Source of the DNA: an uncultured Alphaproteobacteria bacterium
Lineage (GTDB): Bacteria; Pseudomonadota; Alphaproteobacteria; RF32; CAG-239
Assembly (NCBI GenBank): GCA_947588655.1
Contig: CANPYS010000007.1
Location: forward strand, 1 to 57,203
DNA: 57,203 nucleotides
Direction of reading: 5' to 3'
Below, in pieces: positions 35,744 through 44,177 of this stretch; the first letter of the stretch is position 1; every line of letters starts with the position of its first letter. Both the position numbers and the translations under genes were made by a program. Under the pieces are notes generated by a model that saw nothing but the letters and a program-made list of their open reading frames with translations, was not told the origin of the DNA and did not search any database.

Positions 35744-37132
35744 TCAGTCGCCCTGCCTAATTTTTTCAATCAGCTCTTTAACTGTCGGGATTCCGTTGCG
35801 ATACAGCGGATCTGTTGCAAACCGATAAACCTGATGCCCCGCAAACAACAAATGATCTTTAATACTGCCGCCATGTCCAACTTCGTAAAGTGTTTTATGA
35901 ATACAATACGTTCTCGGATCAGGCAATTTTCCGGTTGTGCCATTAGCGCGCGACCATGTTGAAAACTGGCAAGCCGAAAGGCATCCCACGCATTCCGCGC
36001 GATCTTTCTTCATTTTTTGCCATTCTTCCGGCGTTAAAAACACAACGGTTTGATCCGGCGTTTCCTGAACAACCGTAAAGCCCTCGTTCATTTGACGCTC
36101 GGCTTTTGGCGCATCTTCCGGCTTAATATAAACCGTGCGATTAGGGCTCATTTCAAGCGCGTGTGAAAAGGTTTCATTGGGTTCTTTTTCAAAAGCCACC
36201 TCACCTTTTTGACGCTCAATCAAACGTTCCAGGAAAGAGTTTTTAATCGCGGACGAGAAAAAGCCTGTCGGGCTGAATTTTTGCAAAATGACATCGCCTT
36301 TTTTAAGATTCAACATCAAATTTTTCCAAGCATCACTAATCGGGCTTTCTTGGGTAATCATCGGCCGTGTGCCAAACTGAAACGCCACATCGCCTAGCTC
36401 CGGATTATCAATATAATCTTCCCAATCGCTTAATTTCCAAACACCGCCGGCAATAATAATCGGCGTTTTTTCAAGGCCCAAAGCACGCATCACGCGCCTT
36501 AACTCCACCAACCGCTGATACGGTGGTTCGGGCTGAGTCGGATTTTCGGCATTGGAAAGCCCGTTATGCCCGCCAGCAAGCCACGGATCCTCATACACAA
36601 CGCCACCCAAAAACTCAGCGCATTTAGAATAAGCCCTTTTCCACAAAATTTGAAAAGCGCGCGCAGAAGAAATAATTGGGTAATAATACACGCCGTACTT
36701 TGAAGCTAATTCGCCCAAATGATAAGGGAGTCCAGCGCCACAAGTCACACCGTGAATAAGACCTTTAGCGCCTTGTAAAATACGTTCAATCATTTGCTCT
36801 GAATCAGCCATTTCCCAAAGCATATTCATATGAATCCGCCCCTTGCCACCACTAATTTCATAAGCAAGTTTAGCTTGATCTATACCGCCTTGAACGGCAT
36901 ATTCCACCATTTCAGAATGTCGTTCCGTCCGAATACGTTTTGTAAAATGCTCCAAAATCACATGCCCCTGATTATCAAGCGCATCAGGGCTCACGCCCGA
37001 AAACGTACCCACGCAATTTTCATGCGCCCAAGCGCCGGCACTACGCCCATTGCTAGCATTAATGCCTTTACCGCCCTCAACAAGGGGCAAAACTTCTTTG
37101 CCCGATAAAATAATGGAATTTAATTTTTTCAA
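35744..37132 (-). CDS. Nitronate monooxygenase-family flavoprotein
   Basis: This 462-residue FMN-binding TIM-barrel protein belongs to the nitronate monooxygenase (2-nitropropane dioxygenase) family, longer than the basic form. Landmarks are the GRSAGAWAHENC region, GLIHGVTCGAGLP, IIIAGGVWKLSDWEDY and VAFQFGTRPM, which match the flavin phosphate-binding strands. The C-terminal extension carries CVGCLSACQFSTW and other cysteines, perhaps a metal site. The substrate is not known. Its stop abuts that of the YqaA-like gene (convergent). It is upstream of, but 145 bases away from, the TerY-P kinase stop. Confidence 0.85.
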   Translation of the reverse strand: MKKLNSIILSGKEVLPLVEGGKGINASNGRSAGAWAHENCVGTFSGVSPDALDNQGHVILEHFTKRIRTERHSEMVEYAVQGGIDQAKLAYEISGGKGRIHMNMLWEMADSEQMIERILQGAKGLIHGVTCGAGLPYHLGELASKYGVYYYPIISSARAFQILWKRAYSKCAEFLGGVVYEDPWLAGGHNGLSNAENPTQPEPPYQRLVELRRVMRALGLEKTPIIIAGGVWKLSDWEDYIDNPELGDVAFQFGTRPMITQESPISDAWKNLMLNLKKGDVILQKFSPTGFFSSAIKNSFLERLIERQKGEVAFEKEPNETFSHALEMSPNRTVYIKPEDAPKAERQMNEGFTVVQETPDQTVVFLTPEEWQKMKKDRAECVGCLSACQFSTWSRANGTTGKLPDPRTYCIHKTLYEVGHGGSIKDHLLFAGHQVYRFATDPLYRNGIPTVKELIEKIRQGD

Positions 37133-37277
37133 CTTCGGATCCTTTTCAAAAAACTTTTTCTAATATAATCATTTCCGAAAAAAAGAAAAGTAGGCACTTT
37201 CCGAACATATAGTTTCCTTCAAGAAACTATTGGCGTGTTTCCTGATGTTTTGAAAAAAATATTTTTTGGATAATTTA

Positions 37278-38729
37278 TCAGGGAGCGACTGAAAACAAAA
37301 TTTGCCTGATTTGATTTAATAAAACAAAAGACAAGCCCAAATTAACATAGGCATAAATCAGGAGCATATTCATCAAAGCCTGATTTTGCAATAGCGGCAA
37401 CTTTTTTTGAGCAAATGACAAAACCCCTTGAAGTCCTTGCGCCACAAGAAACATAGCCAAAATCTGAACACTCCATCCACCAGATGTCAAAATATTTTTA
37501 AACGGCAAAAGCATAAAGCTTAAACAACCCCAAAAAACAAAATAAAGCGCCACAAAAGCCAAAGCAATTTTATGAAGTTTAATAAATTCGCGTTGTTTTT
37601 GACGGCGCAATTCCTGATTTTTTTCATTATTGATTTCGGTAATCGGCATACCGCGAACTTTTGCGGGGCTTTCATTTTCCTCTTTCACCGCGGCCAATTT
37701 GCGTTCAAATTTTTCTTCAACAGCGCAAAGCCCACAGCCTTTAGACGTAAAATAGGAGTGATCCGGATTTTTTTTGCAAGTTTTTAAGTTTCGGAACAAG
37801 CTTTCCAAATGGACTTGCCAGTCTTTGGCAGAAGGTCTTTTTTGCCCTTTAAGAAAGGCGCGATCAAAAAGACCGAGCGTTTTTTTATCAAAGTAAGTAT
37901 GAATACTATATGGATGCGGCTCTTGATATGTATCAGGCCACATACCATAAGCATAATGATATTGTTCAATACGCGTTTGAATGGGCAGATTTCCATCTTC
38001 CGATTTGCGAGGCGTCCCTGAAAACGGATGAATCCCGTTATTTAAAAGCTTAAAGATAATAACCGCCAAGGCAAACCGATCTTGTTCTTCGCCCATTTCC
38101 GCGCAAGTTTGCGTCATGCCTTCGGGATAAATATATTCTTCGCTCACATATTCGGCAGGAAAGCGCTCTTTTAAGCCAGCAATAGAAAAACCGTCGCAAT
38201 CAAACATAGCGACCAACATATTTTCTTTATAAACTGAAACATTGGCCGGCTTTAAATCTACAATATAATGTCCGCATTTATGAAGTGCCGCCACCATAGA
38301 GGCAACATTATACGCGGCATATAAGCGGTTAGCATAGCTTTCCGAAAGCCCCATTTTGCGCCGAACGGCTTTTTGCATTAAATGATCCAACGAAACAGCG
38401 TCTTCTGTTTTAATCAAAGGCATCAGATAGCCAACGCAAAAGCCTTTATCATCTTCCAAAACAGCCTTTGGCCACGCCAACTGAACAAAAGGTCTGTCAT
38501 CATAAATAATCGGATCAATATGAGGTTGATTTTGGAGCATAGCTTCAAGCTTGGGACGATATTGCCGACTTTTATTTTTATCATGAAAAATTTTAGCCAC
38601 CAAATCTGGATGATCTATAACGGCATAAATTTTACCGCCGGCACCGCCTTTATTCAAAATTTTGCCAAGACTAATTTTTTCAAAGCTCCCGTCGGCATAT
38701 AAGGCATGATAAATAACTTCTTCCGGCAT
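37278..38729 (-). CDS. TerY-P-type protein kinase with C-terminal membrane segments
   Basis: This 483-residue eukaryotic-like kinase has a glycine loop GGAGGK (28-33), ATP lysine K46 (VAKIF), catalytic loop D158-L-K-P-A-N163 and metal site D177-C-D-G-F. The cysteine/histidine cluster CKKNPDHSY...GCGLC (about 317-337) matches the zinc ribbon seen in TerY-P kinases. Three hydrophobic segments (about 398-418, 425-445, 452-475) should tether it to the membrane, which is unusual. It is the last gene of a VWA-PP2C-kinase operon, and the PP2C stop abuts its start. Role: phosphorylation-based control of an envelope or stress response (family knowledge). Confidence 0.85.
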   Translation of the reverse strand: MPEEVIYHALYADGSFEKISLGKILNKGGAGGKIYAVIDHPDLVAKIFHDKNKSRQYRPKLEAMLQNQPHIDPIIYDDRPFVQLAWPKAVLEDDKGFCVGYLMPLIKTEDAVSLDHLMQKAVRRKMGLSESYANRLYAAYNVASMVAALHKCGHYIVDLKPANVSVYKENMLVAMFDCDGFSIAGLKERFPAEYVSEEYIYPEGMTQTCAEMGEEQDRFALAVIIFKLLNNGIHPFSGTPRKSEDGNLPIQTRIEQYHYAYGMWPDTYQEPHPYSIHTYFDKKTLGLFDRAFLKGQKRPSAKDWQVHLESLFRNLKTCKKNPDHSYFTSKGCGLCAVEEKFERKLAAVKEENESPAKVRGMPITEINNEKNQELRRQKQREFIKLHKIALAFVALYFVFWGCLSFMLLPFKNILTSGGWSVQILAMFLVAQGLQGVLSFAQKKLPLLQNQALMNMLLIYAYVNLGLSFVLLNQIRQILFSVAP

Positions 38730-39476
38730 TTAGAACCCCGCCCACAAAAGTGTTTTATCATCAGGATTTAAGCGATGCGCCGTCGGTGTTGAAAGCGTGT
38801 TATTAAGTGCGCGCAAAGCCCTGCCCCGATTTTTTTCCAAACGCAAAAAAGCATCAATCGGCGTCACAAATTTTTGTTCCAAATATTCCAAGCCGTCTTT
38901 AAAGGCAAAGCCTGTCACACCGTCAGTCATCAGCATTAAGCTTTTTGCTTTTTCAAAAGGTGTAAAGCGCAGACTATCTTGCCAATCATCCATGGTATAA
39001 AAATATGTTTCGCAAGAAAAAACACCATTTTCAGGACGTGAAATAACCGCGCCGCCATTTTCTTTAAGCAAAGCCACAGCCGCCCCGTCGCCAATATGAA
39101 AAAACAAGCCTTTGTTTTGATGACAAACAGCGCCTACAACGGTTGCGGCAAAATCAATTAAGCCCTCTTCACTCTTAAGCGCATTAAAACGATGCAATAT
39201 CAACTTTTGGCGCGCTGTTTCCAAAGCCTCTGAAACTTTGCGCCTCATATCCTGAAATTGCGCGCCGATAAGCATATCACAAAGTGTCTCACACACAATT
39301 TTAGCCCCGATTTTACCATATTTCGCCGAACCCGCGCCGTCAGCAACCACAGCAACGAGCTTTGAACCGCGCGTTAAATGGCAAAAATAATCCTGACAAG
39401 GCAGATTTTTGCTTGTATGATAAGCGCCACGGACACTTGCGGCAACAACGGAAATTTGAGAAGGCTTATTTTTCAT
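38730..39476 (-). CDS. PP2C-family Ser/Thr phosphatase (TerY-P triad)
   Basis: This protein has about 248 residues. The metal-binding PP2C motifs are VVADGAGSAKYG (about residue 50), FHIGDGAAVAL, MTDGVTGF and PDDKTLLWAGF near the C-terminus, so the enzyme looks catalytically intact. It presumably reverses phosphorylation by the neighbouring kinase. It overlaps the upstream VWA gene. I chose the ATG at 39476. A TTG four codons earlier is an alternative. Its stop abuts the kinase start. Confidence 0.85.
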   Translation of the reverse strand: MKNKPSQISVVAASVRGAYHTSKNLPCQDYFCHLTRGSKLVAVVADGAGSAKYGKIGAKIVCETLCDMLIGAQFQDMRRKVSEALETARQKLILHRFNALKSEEGLIDFAATVVGAVCHQNKGLFFHIGDGAAVALLKENGGAVISRPENGVFSCETYFYTMDDWQDSLRFTPFEKAKSLMLMTDGVTGFAFKDGLEYLEQKFVTPIDAFLRLEKNRGRALRALNNTLSTPTAHRLNPDDKTLLWAGF

Positions 39477-40146
39477 TCCAATCGTCAATATCCTTTAACA
39501 AATCGTCCGCATTCGGAGCGGCCTTAGAAACACAAGAAACGCTTCGCGACAACCACAGAAAAAATTCGGTAAATTTAAGACCTGTCAACCGTTTGGGCGA
39601 AATTTCAGAAAACCGCGCCAACTTCTCTAAATTAGCGCCTTGTGTTCCAACGGCATGAATAATCACTTTTTTATTGTGTTGAGCCAAACGGCATTTATCA
39701 GCGGCCTGCTCCCAGCCATAATCGGTTGGTTCGCCGTCTGAAATCAAAAAAATCCACGGCCGTTTAGAAGTTACGCCACAAGAATCATAAAGCGTTTTTT
39801 GTTTTTCAATTTTATCAAGCGCCAATTCCATAGCCTTACCCAAAGGCGTCAAGCCACCGGCTTCCATAACAGGCGCCGTAAAGTCCATAGCATCAACCCA
39901 ATCAGCGCTAACAACCGCCTCGTCTTTGCCACAAGCCTTAATAACCAAAATTTGCACGCGCGAACTAGCATCAATATCGTCTTTAAGTTCTTTTTCCAAG
40001 GCGGCTAAACCGGCGTTGAGCTGTTTAATCGGCTCGCCCCGCATAGAACCTGAACAATCCAAAACCAAAACACAAGGCGTGCGTTCATTAGCATTATCAG
40101 CAAATTCCACATACGGAATAACAACTTCTGAAACGTCTTTTGCCAT
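39466..40146 (-). CDS. TerY-like von Willebrand factor A domain protein
   Basis: This 226-residue VWA protein has a complete MIDAS metal site: D30-x-S32-x-S34 (LDCSGSM), the threonine in GGLTPLGKA and the aspartates in ISDGEPTD. It closely follows TerY in layout, ending with a helix-rich tail. TerY proteins with PP2C and kinase partners form the TerY-P triad. I chose the ATG at 40146, with AAAGGA 7 bases upstream. The 3' end overlaps the phosphatase gene by 11 bases. It follows the small lipoprotein gene at once (11 bases). Confidence 0.88.
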   Translation of the reverse strand: MAKDVSEVVIPYVEFADNANERTPCVLVLDCSGSMRGEPIKQLNAGLAALEKELKDDIDASSRVQILVIKACGKDEAVVSADWVDAMDFTAPVMEAGGLTPLGKAMELALDKIEKQKTLYDSCGVTSKRPWIFLISDGEPTDYGWEQAADKCRLAQHNKKVIIHAVGTQGANLEKLARFSEISPKRLTGLKFTEFFLWLSRSVSCVSKAAPNADDLLKDIDDWNEK

Positions 40147-40157
40147 CTTCAAATCCT

Positions 40158-40280
40158 TTAATAAGCGGGGTACGAATGCGGATAACCGCTACCTTCCGGC
40201 GGCACCGGACTTGAGATTTTACCGCACGCTGAAAGCGTTAAAAGCGCGCACAAAACCAAAAAGCAACATAAAATTTTCAT
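40158..40280 (-). CDS. LptM-like 40-residue lipoprotein
   Basis: This is a small reverse-strand gene. The ATG at 40280 starts MKILCCFLVLCALLTLSACG, a lipoprotein signal with lipobox LSAC. The remainder, GKISSPVPPEGSGYPHSYPA, fits the short LptM/YifL-type lipoproteins of alphaproteobacteria, which usually read CGxKGxPxPP...YPxxYP. LptM helps LptD assembly in E. coli, and the same role here is inference. It lies 11 bases upstream of the VWA gene and probably heads the TerY-P operon. Confidence 0.7.
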   Translation of the reverse strand: MKILCCFLVLCALLTLSACGKISSPVPPEGSGYPHSYPAY

Positions 40281-40371
40281 TTTTTCACCTTTTTTCTTGT
40301 AAGTCTTTTCAAAACAGATTATATTCGCTCCAAAATAAATTACAAAGCAAATTTAAGGATTTTAACAGGCA

Positions 40372-40908
40372 ATGAACAAACTTTTTAAAAAAATCGCTCT
40401 GCTGGCTCTTCTTTTATGGCCAATAGTTGTAAGCGCCAAAGAAGGCATTAAACTTTATGATGAACCGCGCAACGTTTCGCAACGAGCATTTCAGCATCAA
40501 AGCGGGCAAATGCTTAAGTTAGCTGATTTTAAGGGCGATTTTGTTTTAGCACTCTTTTGGTCGCGCGATTGTGGTCCTTGCATTAAAGAGCTTAAAAGCC
40601 TGAATAATTTTTATAAAGAGACTTCGTCACACGGTGTTCAATTAGTACTCCTTTCGCCCTCCAACGAGTGGGATTCTGTGGCCGAACAAAAAAAGTTTTT
40701 AAAAAAGTACGGCGCGCCTGATGTACCTTTTTACATAGACGAACGTGGACGTTTAGCTTCTGATTTAGGCGTATATTCGCGTCCGCACACGGTTTTAATC
40801 AATCAAAACGGGCAAGAGATTGGTCGCATTCGCGGCAGTGCCAAATGGGATGATCCCCGCGTCATTGATTATATCTACAAATTAAAAGAAAAATCCTCCA
40901 ACTCTTAG
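40372..40908 (+). CDS. TlpA/ResA-like periplasmic thiol-disulfide oxidoreductase
   Basis: This 178-residue thioredoxin-fold protein has a signal peptide (cleavage near SAKEG, residue 22) and the active site WSRDCGPC (C67, C70). The cis-proline loop is YSRPHTVLI. It probably reduces or isomerises disulfides in the periplasm. It stands 81 bases upstream of a gene for a secreted protein with 31 cysteines, a plausible substrate. The ribosome site is AAGGA, about 13 bases from the ATG. Confidence 0.88.
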   Translation: MNKLFKKIALLALLLWPIVVSAKEGIKLYDEPRNVSQRAFQHQSGQMLKLADFKGDFVLALFWSRDCGPCIKELKSLNNFYKETSSHGVQLVLLSPSNEWDSVAEQKKFLKKYGAPDVPFYIDERGRLASDLGVYSRPHTVLINQNGQEIGRIRGSAKWDDPRVIDYIYKLKEKSSNS

Positions 40909-40989
40909 ACTTGTTTAACCATTTATTTAAACTTGACTTTTAAAATAAATTGTGATACATTTAAAGGAGTTGGAACAAGGACAACGAAA

Positions 40990-41979
40990 ATGCGCAGAAT
41001 TTTGTTTATTCTTATGTATTTAACTGTCACATGCTTTGCTTATGAAGCAAGGGCGCGTTCTTGCCTTTTGGCTACCCAATTTGCAACCGGCGACTGTATT
41101 GTTTTTAAGCCAGGTTTTTGTGAAACACTTGGTACTGAGAAATGTGTATCAACTGGCGTGATAGAGTATAGCTGTATTTCTGATGTAGACGGCAAAGAGC
41201 ACTTTTACTGTGGCACTTGTACAGAAAAATCTTATCCGCCAGCAGAAGTTGCTGGTCCATATGAACAAAATTCAAAAAAGACTTATCGTTGTGAAAAAGA
41301 TTTTAAAGATAGTGCTTGTGGGTGCTCTATAGAAGACACAAAATGTAACACTGATGTTTTTCCACACCAAGCTGAAGATTGTGATGCTGCTGGGTTTACA
41401 AATGCTTACTTGGGCGAAAAGGGTGCTTGTATAGACCCGAAAACCATTGGCAAAACAAATGTAAAACATTTAAGCTCCTGCGAATGTGACCGTCAAAAAT
41501 ATCCATTCACATGTTCGGAAGAAGGTTTCAAAATACCTCGCGCAGCCACTCAAACCGACTACTGCAAAGATAGTGCGGGTCATACTTATTACTCTTATTG
41601 CGACTGCAACAACAACGAGGACTGGGTATCAGAACCATGCGCAGATCGTGTTGATGGCTGTACATCTGAAAAAGAACAAAAAGCCAACAATGCCGCGCAT
41701 ACATCTCTATGCTACCATTGCCAAAACACGCCCTGCTCCATCAGAAGTCAAGATACACCTAGCAATCAATTAAATTTGGAGGTTTTGTATTGCAAAGACA
41801 ATGCTGAAAAAATCAGACAGAACTGCGCTAAAAACGGCACTTTAGCTGAGGGCTATATTGGCGCTGAATGTTGCGCCGCATTTAACTACTCTTATGTCGG
41901 AAGCGGCACATGCAAAAATGGAAGTACCGGACCTCTATGCCCATTTGATAAAAACTATATGTTCTGTCAAGCAAACTAA
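40990..41979 (+). CDS. Secreted cysteine-rich protein, 31 cysteines in the mature part
   Basis: This is a 329-residue protein. The signal peptide is MRRILFILMYLTVTCFAYEARA, and the mature protein holds 31 cysteines (about one in ten), spread in pairs such as CGTC, CGC, CEC, CDC, CYHC and a CC near the end. No known domain is obvious. An EGF-like or metal-free disulfide scaffold is likely. I chose the ATG at 40990, because AAGGA lies 8 bases upstream and the signal peptide then begins at residue 1. It follows the thiol oxidoreductase gene. A large hairpin ends the gene. Confidence 0.75.
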   Translation: MRRILFILMYLTVTCFAYEARARSCLLATQFATGDCIVFKPGFCETLGTEKCVSTGVIEYSCISDVDGKEHFYCGTCTEKSYPPAEVAGPYEQNSKKTYRCEKDFKDSACGCSIEDTKCNTDVFPHQAEDCDAAGFTNAYLGEKGACIDPKTIGKTNVKHLSSCECDRQKYPFTCSEEGFKIPRAATQTDYCKDSAGHTYYSYCDCNNNEDWVSEPCADRVDGCTSEKEQKANNAAHTSLCYHCQNTPCSIRSQDTPSNQLNLEVLYCKDNAEKIRQNCAKNGTLAEGYIGAECCAAFNYSYVGSGTCKNGSTGPLCPFDKNYMFCQAN

Positions 41980-41993
41980 AAATTAAAAAAGCC

Positions 41994-42050
41994 CCACTTA
42001 TGAACTGTTCCCACAAAAATTTGAACAGTTCCCAAAGCGGGGCTCTTTTT
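41994..42050 (+). terminator. Bidirectional intrinsic terminator between cysteine-rich gene and tRNA-His
   Basis: A GCCCC/GGGGC stem has the inner arms GAACTGTTC/GAACAGTTC, and both outer ends have runs of A/T (TTTTT downstream, and Ts on the reverse strand). It can end transcription of both the cysteine-rich gene and the reverse-strand tRNA. Confidence 0.75.
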
Positions 42051-42052
42051 AA

Positions 42053-42129
42053 TGGGGCGGACGATGAGGCTCGAACTCACGACAACCGGTACCACAAACC
42101 GGGGCTCTACCAACTGAGCTACGTCCGCC
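42053..42129 (-). tRNA. tRNA-His (anticodon GTG)
   Basis: On the reverse strand this 77-base cloverleaf has the extra 5' G (G-1), acceptor GCGGACG/CGTCCGC, a D-arm with AGCTC, and anticodon stem CCGGT/ACCGG around the 7-base loop TTGTGGT with anticodon GTG. GTTCGAG follows in the T-arm, then C73 and an encoded CCA. G-1 and C73 are specific identity elements of histidine tRNA. Confidence 0.95.
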
Positions 42130-42245
42130 GTCAGTAAATGCGTTTTTACACAGATTATTTTTGAAAGTCAACAAAAAAATTAATTCTCTAAAATTTTTAT
42201 AAAATTAACTCTTTATTCGCGATTTAAGGGTTAAAATACACATAT

Positions 42246-43436
42246 ATGCACCTTAAAAAGATGAAAAAGATGAAAATAAGATTTTATAGTTTAATACTTT
42301 TATGCCTTTTAATATTAACCCCCTCTTTAGCAAGGGCTTCCGTTTCTTCCATTATGATTGATGCGGAAAGTGGCTCTGTTTTATACGATGACAATGCCGA
42401 TACTTTGCGTTACCCGGCATCTTTAACCAAACTCATGACGCTTTACATTACCTTTGATGCCTTAGAAAAAGGCAAACTTTCCTTAGATGATGAGCTCAAA
42501 ATTTCTTATACTGCCGCCAATCGTTCCCCTTCTCGTTTAGGCTTAACCCCTGGTAAAACCATTGATGTTCGCACCGCCATTTTAGCCACAATCATAAAAT
42601 CAGCCAACGATTGCGCTTCCGTTTTAAGCGAGGCTTTAGCCAAAGACGAGCGCGAATTTGCCCATTTAATGACAGAAACGGCACATAAACTGGGCATGAA
42701 AAACACCACCTTTAAAAATGCGTCTGGCTTACCAAACCGCGCGCAAAAAACAACCGCGCGAGATATGGCTATTTTAGCCTCTGCGCTTTATCATCATTTT
42801 CCACAATATTACACTTGGTTTTCCATACAGTCTTTTGAATTTGAAGGCAAAACCATATCTTCACACAACCCAATTTTAAAAGATTTTGCCGGCGCGGATG
42901 GTCTCAAAACAGGCTACACAGCCGCCGCGGGGTTTAATATTGTGACTTCCGCAAAGCGGGGCAATCATCGTGTGATAGCCGTCACCATGGGACACAAACA
43001 AGCCAAAGAACGCGACCAAAAAGTTTATGCAATGATGGATAAAGCATTAACGCAAATGGAGCGCTCCAACAAGGTCAATCCTAAAGCCTTAAAAACAGAA
43101 ATCAACCGCTCTGTCAAGCCTTTGCCCCAAGCTAAAAAAGTTCAAAAAAAGACAAATAGTTTAGCGCAAAATTGGGTTATTCAAATGGGCGCGTTTAACA
43201 CATATCAAGCGGCCTTGAATTTAGCGCAAAGAAATCATAAAAAATTATCTGCTAAAATGAGTGCCGGCAAAATTTATATTGAAAAATCAAACTCTGCAAA
43301 GGGATATATTTATCGGGCGGAACTTGCCGGCTTAAGCCGTACAAACGCTCAAAGAGCCTGCTCAATTTTGAAAAAACAAAACCAAAGTTGCTTAATAAAA
43401 CAAGCGCTTAAAGCCAAAACATACGCGCAGAGGTAA
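42246..43436 (+). CDS. D-alanyl-D-alanine carboxypeptidase with SPOR domain (DacA type)
   Basis: This is a 396-residue class C low-molecular-mass penicillin-binding protein. It has a signal peptide (about 1-30). The catalytic motifs are S59-L-T-K62, S119-A-N121 and K221-T-G. It trims the terminal D-Ala of peptidoglycan. A C-terminal SPOR domain (about 309-385, WVIQMGAFNTYQAALNLA) binds denuded glycans at division sites. The SPOR fusion and the MipZ-like gene 2 bases after it suggest a division-linked role. The exact start is uncertain, as several in-frame methionines lie nearby. Confidence 0.92.
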   Translation: MHLKKMKKMKIRFYSLILLCLLILTPSLARASVSSIMIDAESGSVLYDDNADTLRYPASLTKLMTLYITFDALEKGKLSLDDELKISYTAANRSPSRLGLTPGKTIDVRTAILATIIKSANDCASVLSEALAKDEREFAHLMTETAHKLGMKNTTFKNASGLPNRAQKTTARDMAILASALYHHFPQYYTWFSIQSFEFEGKTISSHNPILKDFAGADGLKTGYTAAAGFNIVTSAKRGNHRVIAVTMGHKQAKERDQKVYAMMDKALTQMERSNKVNPKALKTEINRSVKPLPQAKKVQKKTNSLAQNWVIQMGAFNTYQAALNLAQRNHKKLSAKMSAGKIYIEKSNSAKGYIYRAELAGLSRTNAQRACSILKKQNQSCLIKQALKAKTYAQR

Positions 43437-43437
43437 T

Positions 43438-44112
43438 ATGACTCAAATTATTGCGTTAACGAGCTTTAATCATTTATCAGGCAAAACGCTCATAGCCGCG
43501 CATTTAGCGGTAATGCTCGCCAAAGACTACAAAACTGCCGTCTTTGAAGAGGCAAACAAGCAAAGCCCCTTATCCGAATTTATTGCCAAGCGTTGTCATT
43601 TAAACATCAGCGACAAGCATGCGCTTTCTTTGCCGGCTTATCATCAGCTTTTTAAGACAAACTTCAAAGAACTCTCCGCGCCTTTTGACGTTGTGATTTT
43701 AGATTCGCCTGCCGCAGAATTTTTACCGCTAGCAGATATTGTCATTACGCCTTTAAGGCATTTAGAAGGGTTTAAGTCTTTAAGCAATGCGCAAAGTCCT
43801 TTTGCTTCCACCATTTGGGAGGCCAAAAAGCAACGCGCATCAAAAGGCAAGAACACTTTCAAATGGATTGTTTTGCCAAACGATGATGACGCGGCTTTTG
43901 ATAATCTACAACTTCAAAAGTCAGCGCAACTTTTAGGTTTTGAAATTGCCCCGCATTTGGAAAATCGCGCCGAGTATGCGCAAGGCATCAAAACAGGCAT
44001 TACCGTTATAGACAAGGATATTCAATCTTTAAAAAACCTTTTTGATATGTCCGATTTATATGCTAGACGCAACTTAAAAAAAATAACCGATTTTATTTGG
44101 CGAAATAAATAA
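43438..44112 (+). CDS. MipZ-like ParA/MinD ATPase with degenerate P-loop
   Basis: This 224-residue protein aligns with MipZ, the alphaproteobacterial division-site inhibitor that forms a gradient from the poles. The diagnostic stretch STIWEAKKQRASKGKNTFKW matches MipZ's central insertion, and FDVVILDSPAA is the Walker B region. The deviant Walker A motif, normally KGGxGKS/T, reads N11-H-L-S-G-K16-T. The signature lysine and both glycines are replaced, though K16 is kept. Nucleotide-dependent dimerisation may be altered. It lies between DacA and phosphoglucomutase genes in a cell-cycle neighbourhood. Confidence 0.7.
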   Translation: MTQIIALTSFNHLSGKTLIAAHLAVMLAKDYKTAVFEEANKQSPLSEFIAKRCHLNISDKHALSLPAYHQLFKTNFKELSAPFDVVILDSPAAEFLPLADIVITPLRHLEGFKSLSNAQSPFASTIWEAKKQRASKGKNTFKWIVLPNDDDAAFDNLQLQKSAQLLGFEIAPHLENRAEYAQGIKTGITVIDKDIQSLKNLFDMSDLYARRNLKKITDFIWRNK

Positions 44113-44177
44113 ATTTTGCTTTACGTTTCAAATATTTTAGAGTTAAATAAATATTATTATGAAAAGGAGTGAGACGC

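Noticed and set aside
37209-37230. Hairpin between the kinase and nitronate monooxygenase genes as a terminator
   Set aside because: The 8-bp inverted repeat ATAGTTTC/GAAACTAT has no T-run on either strand.
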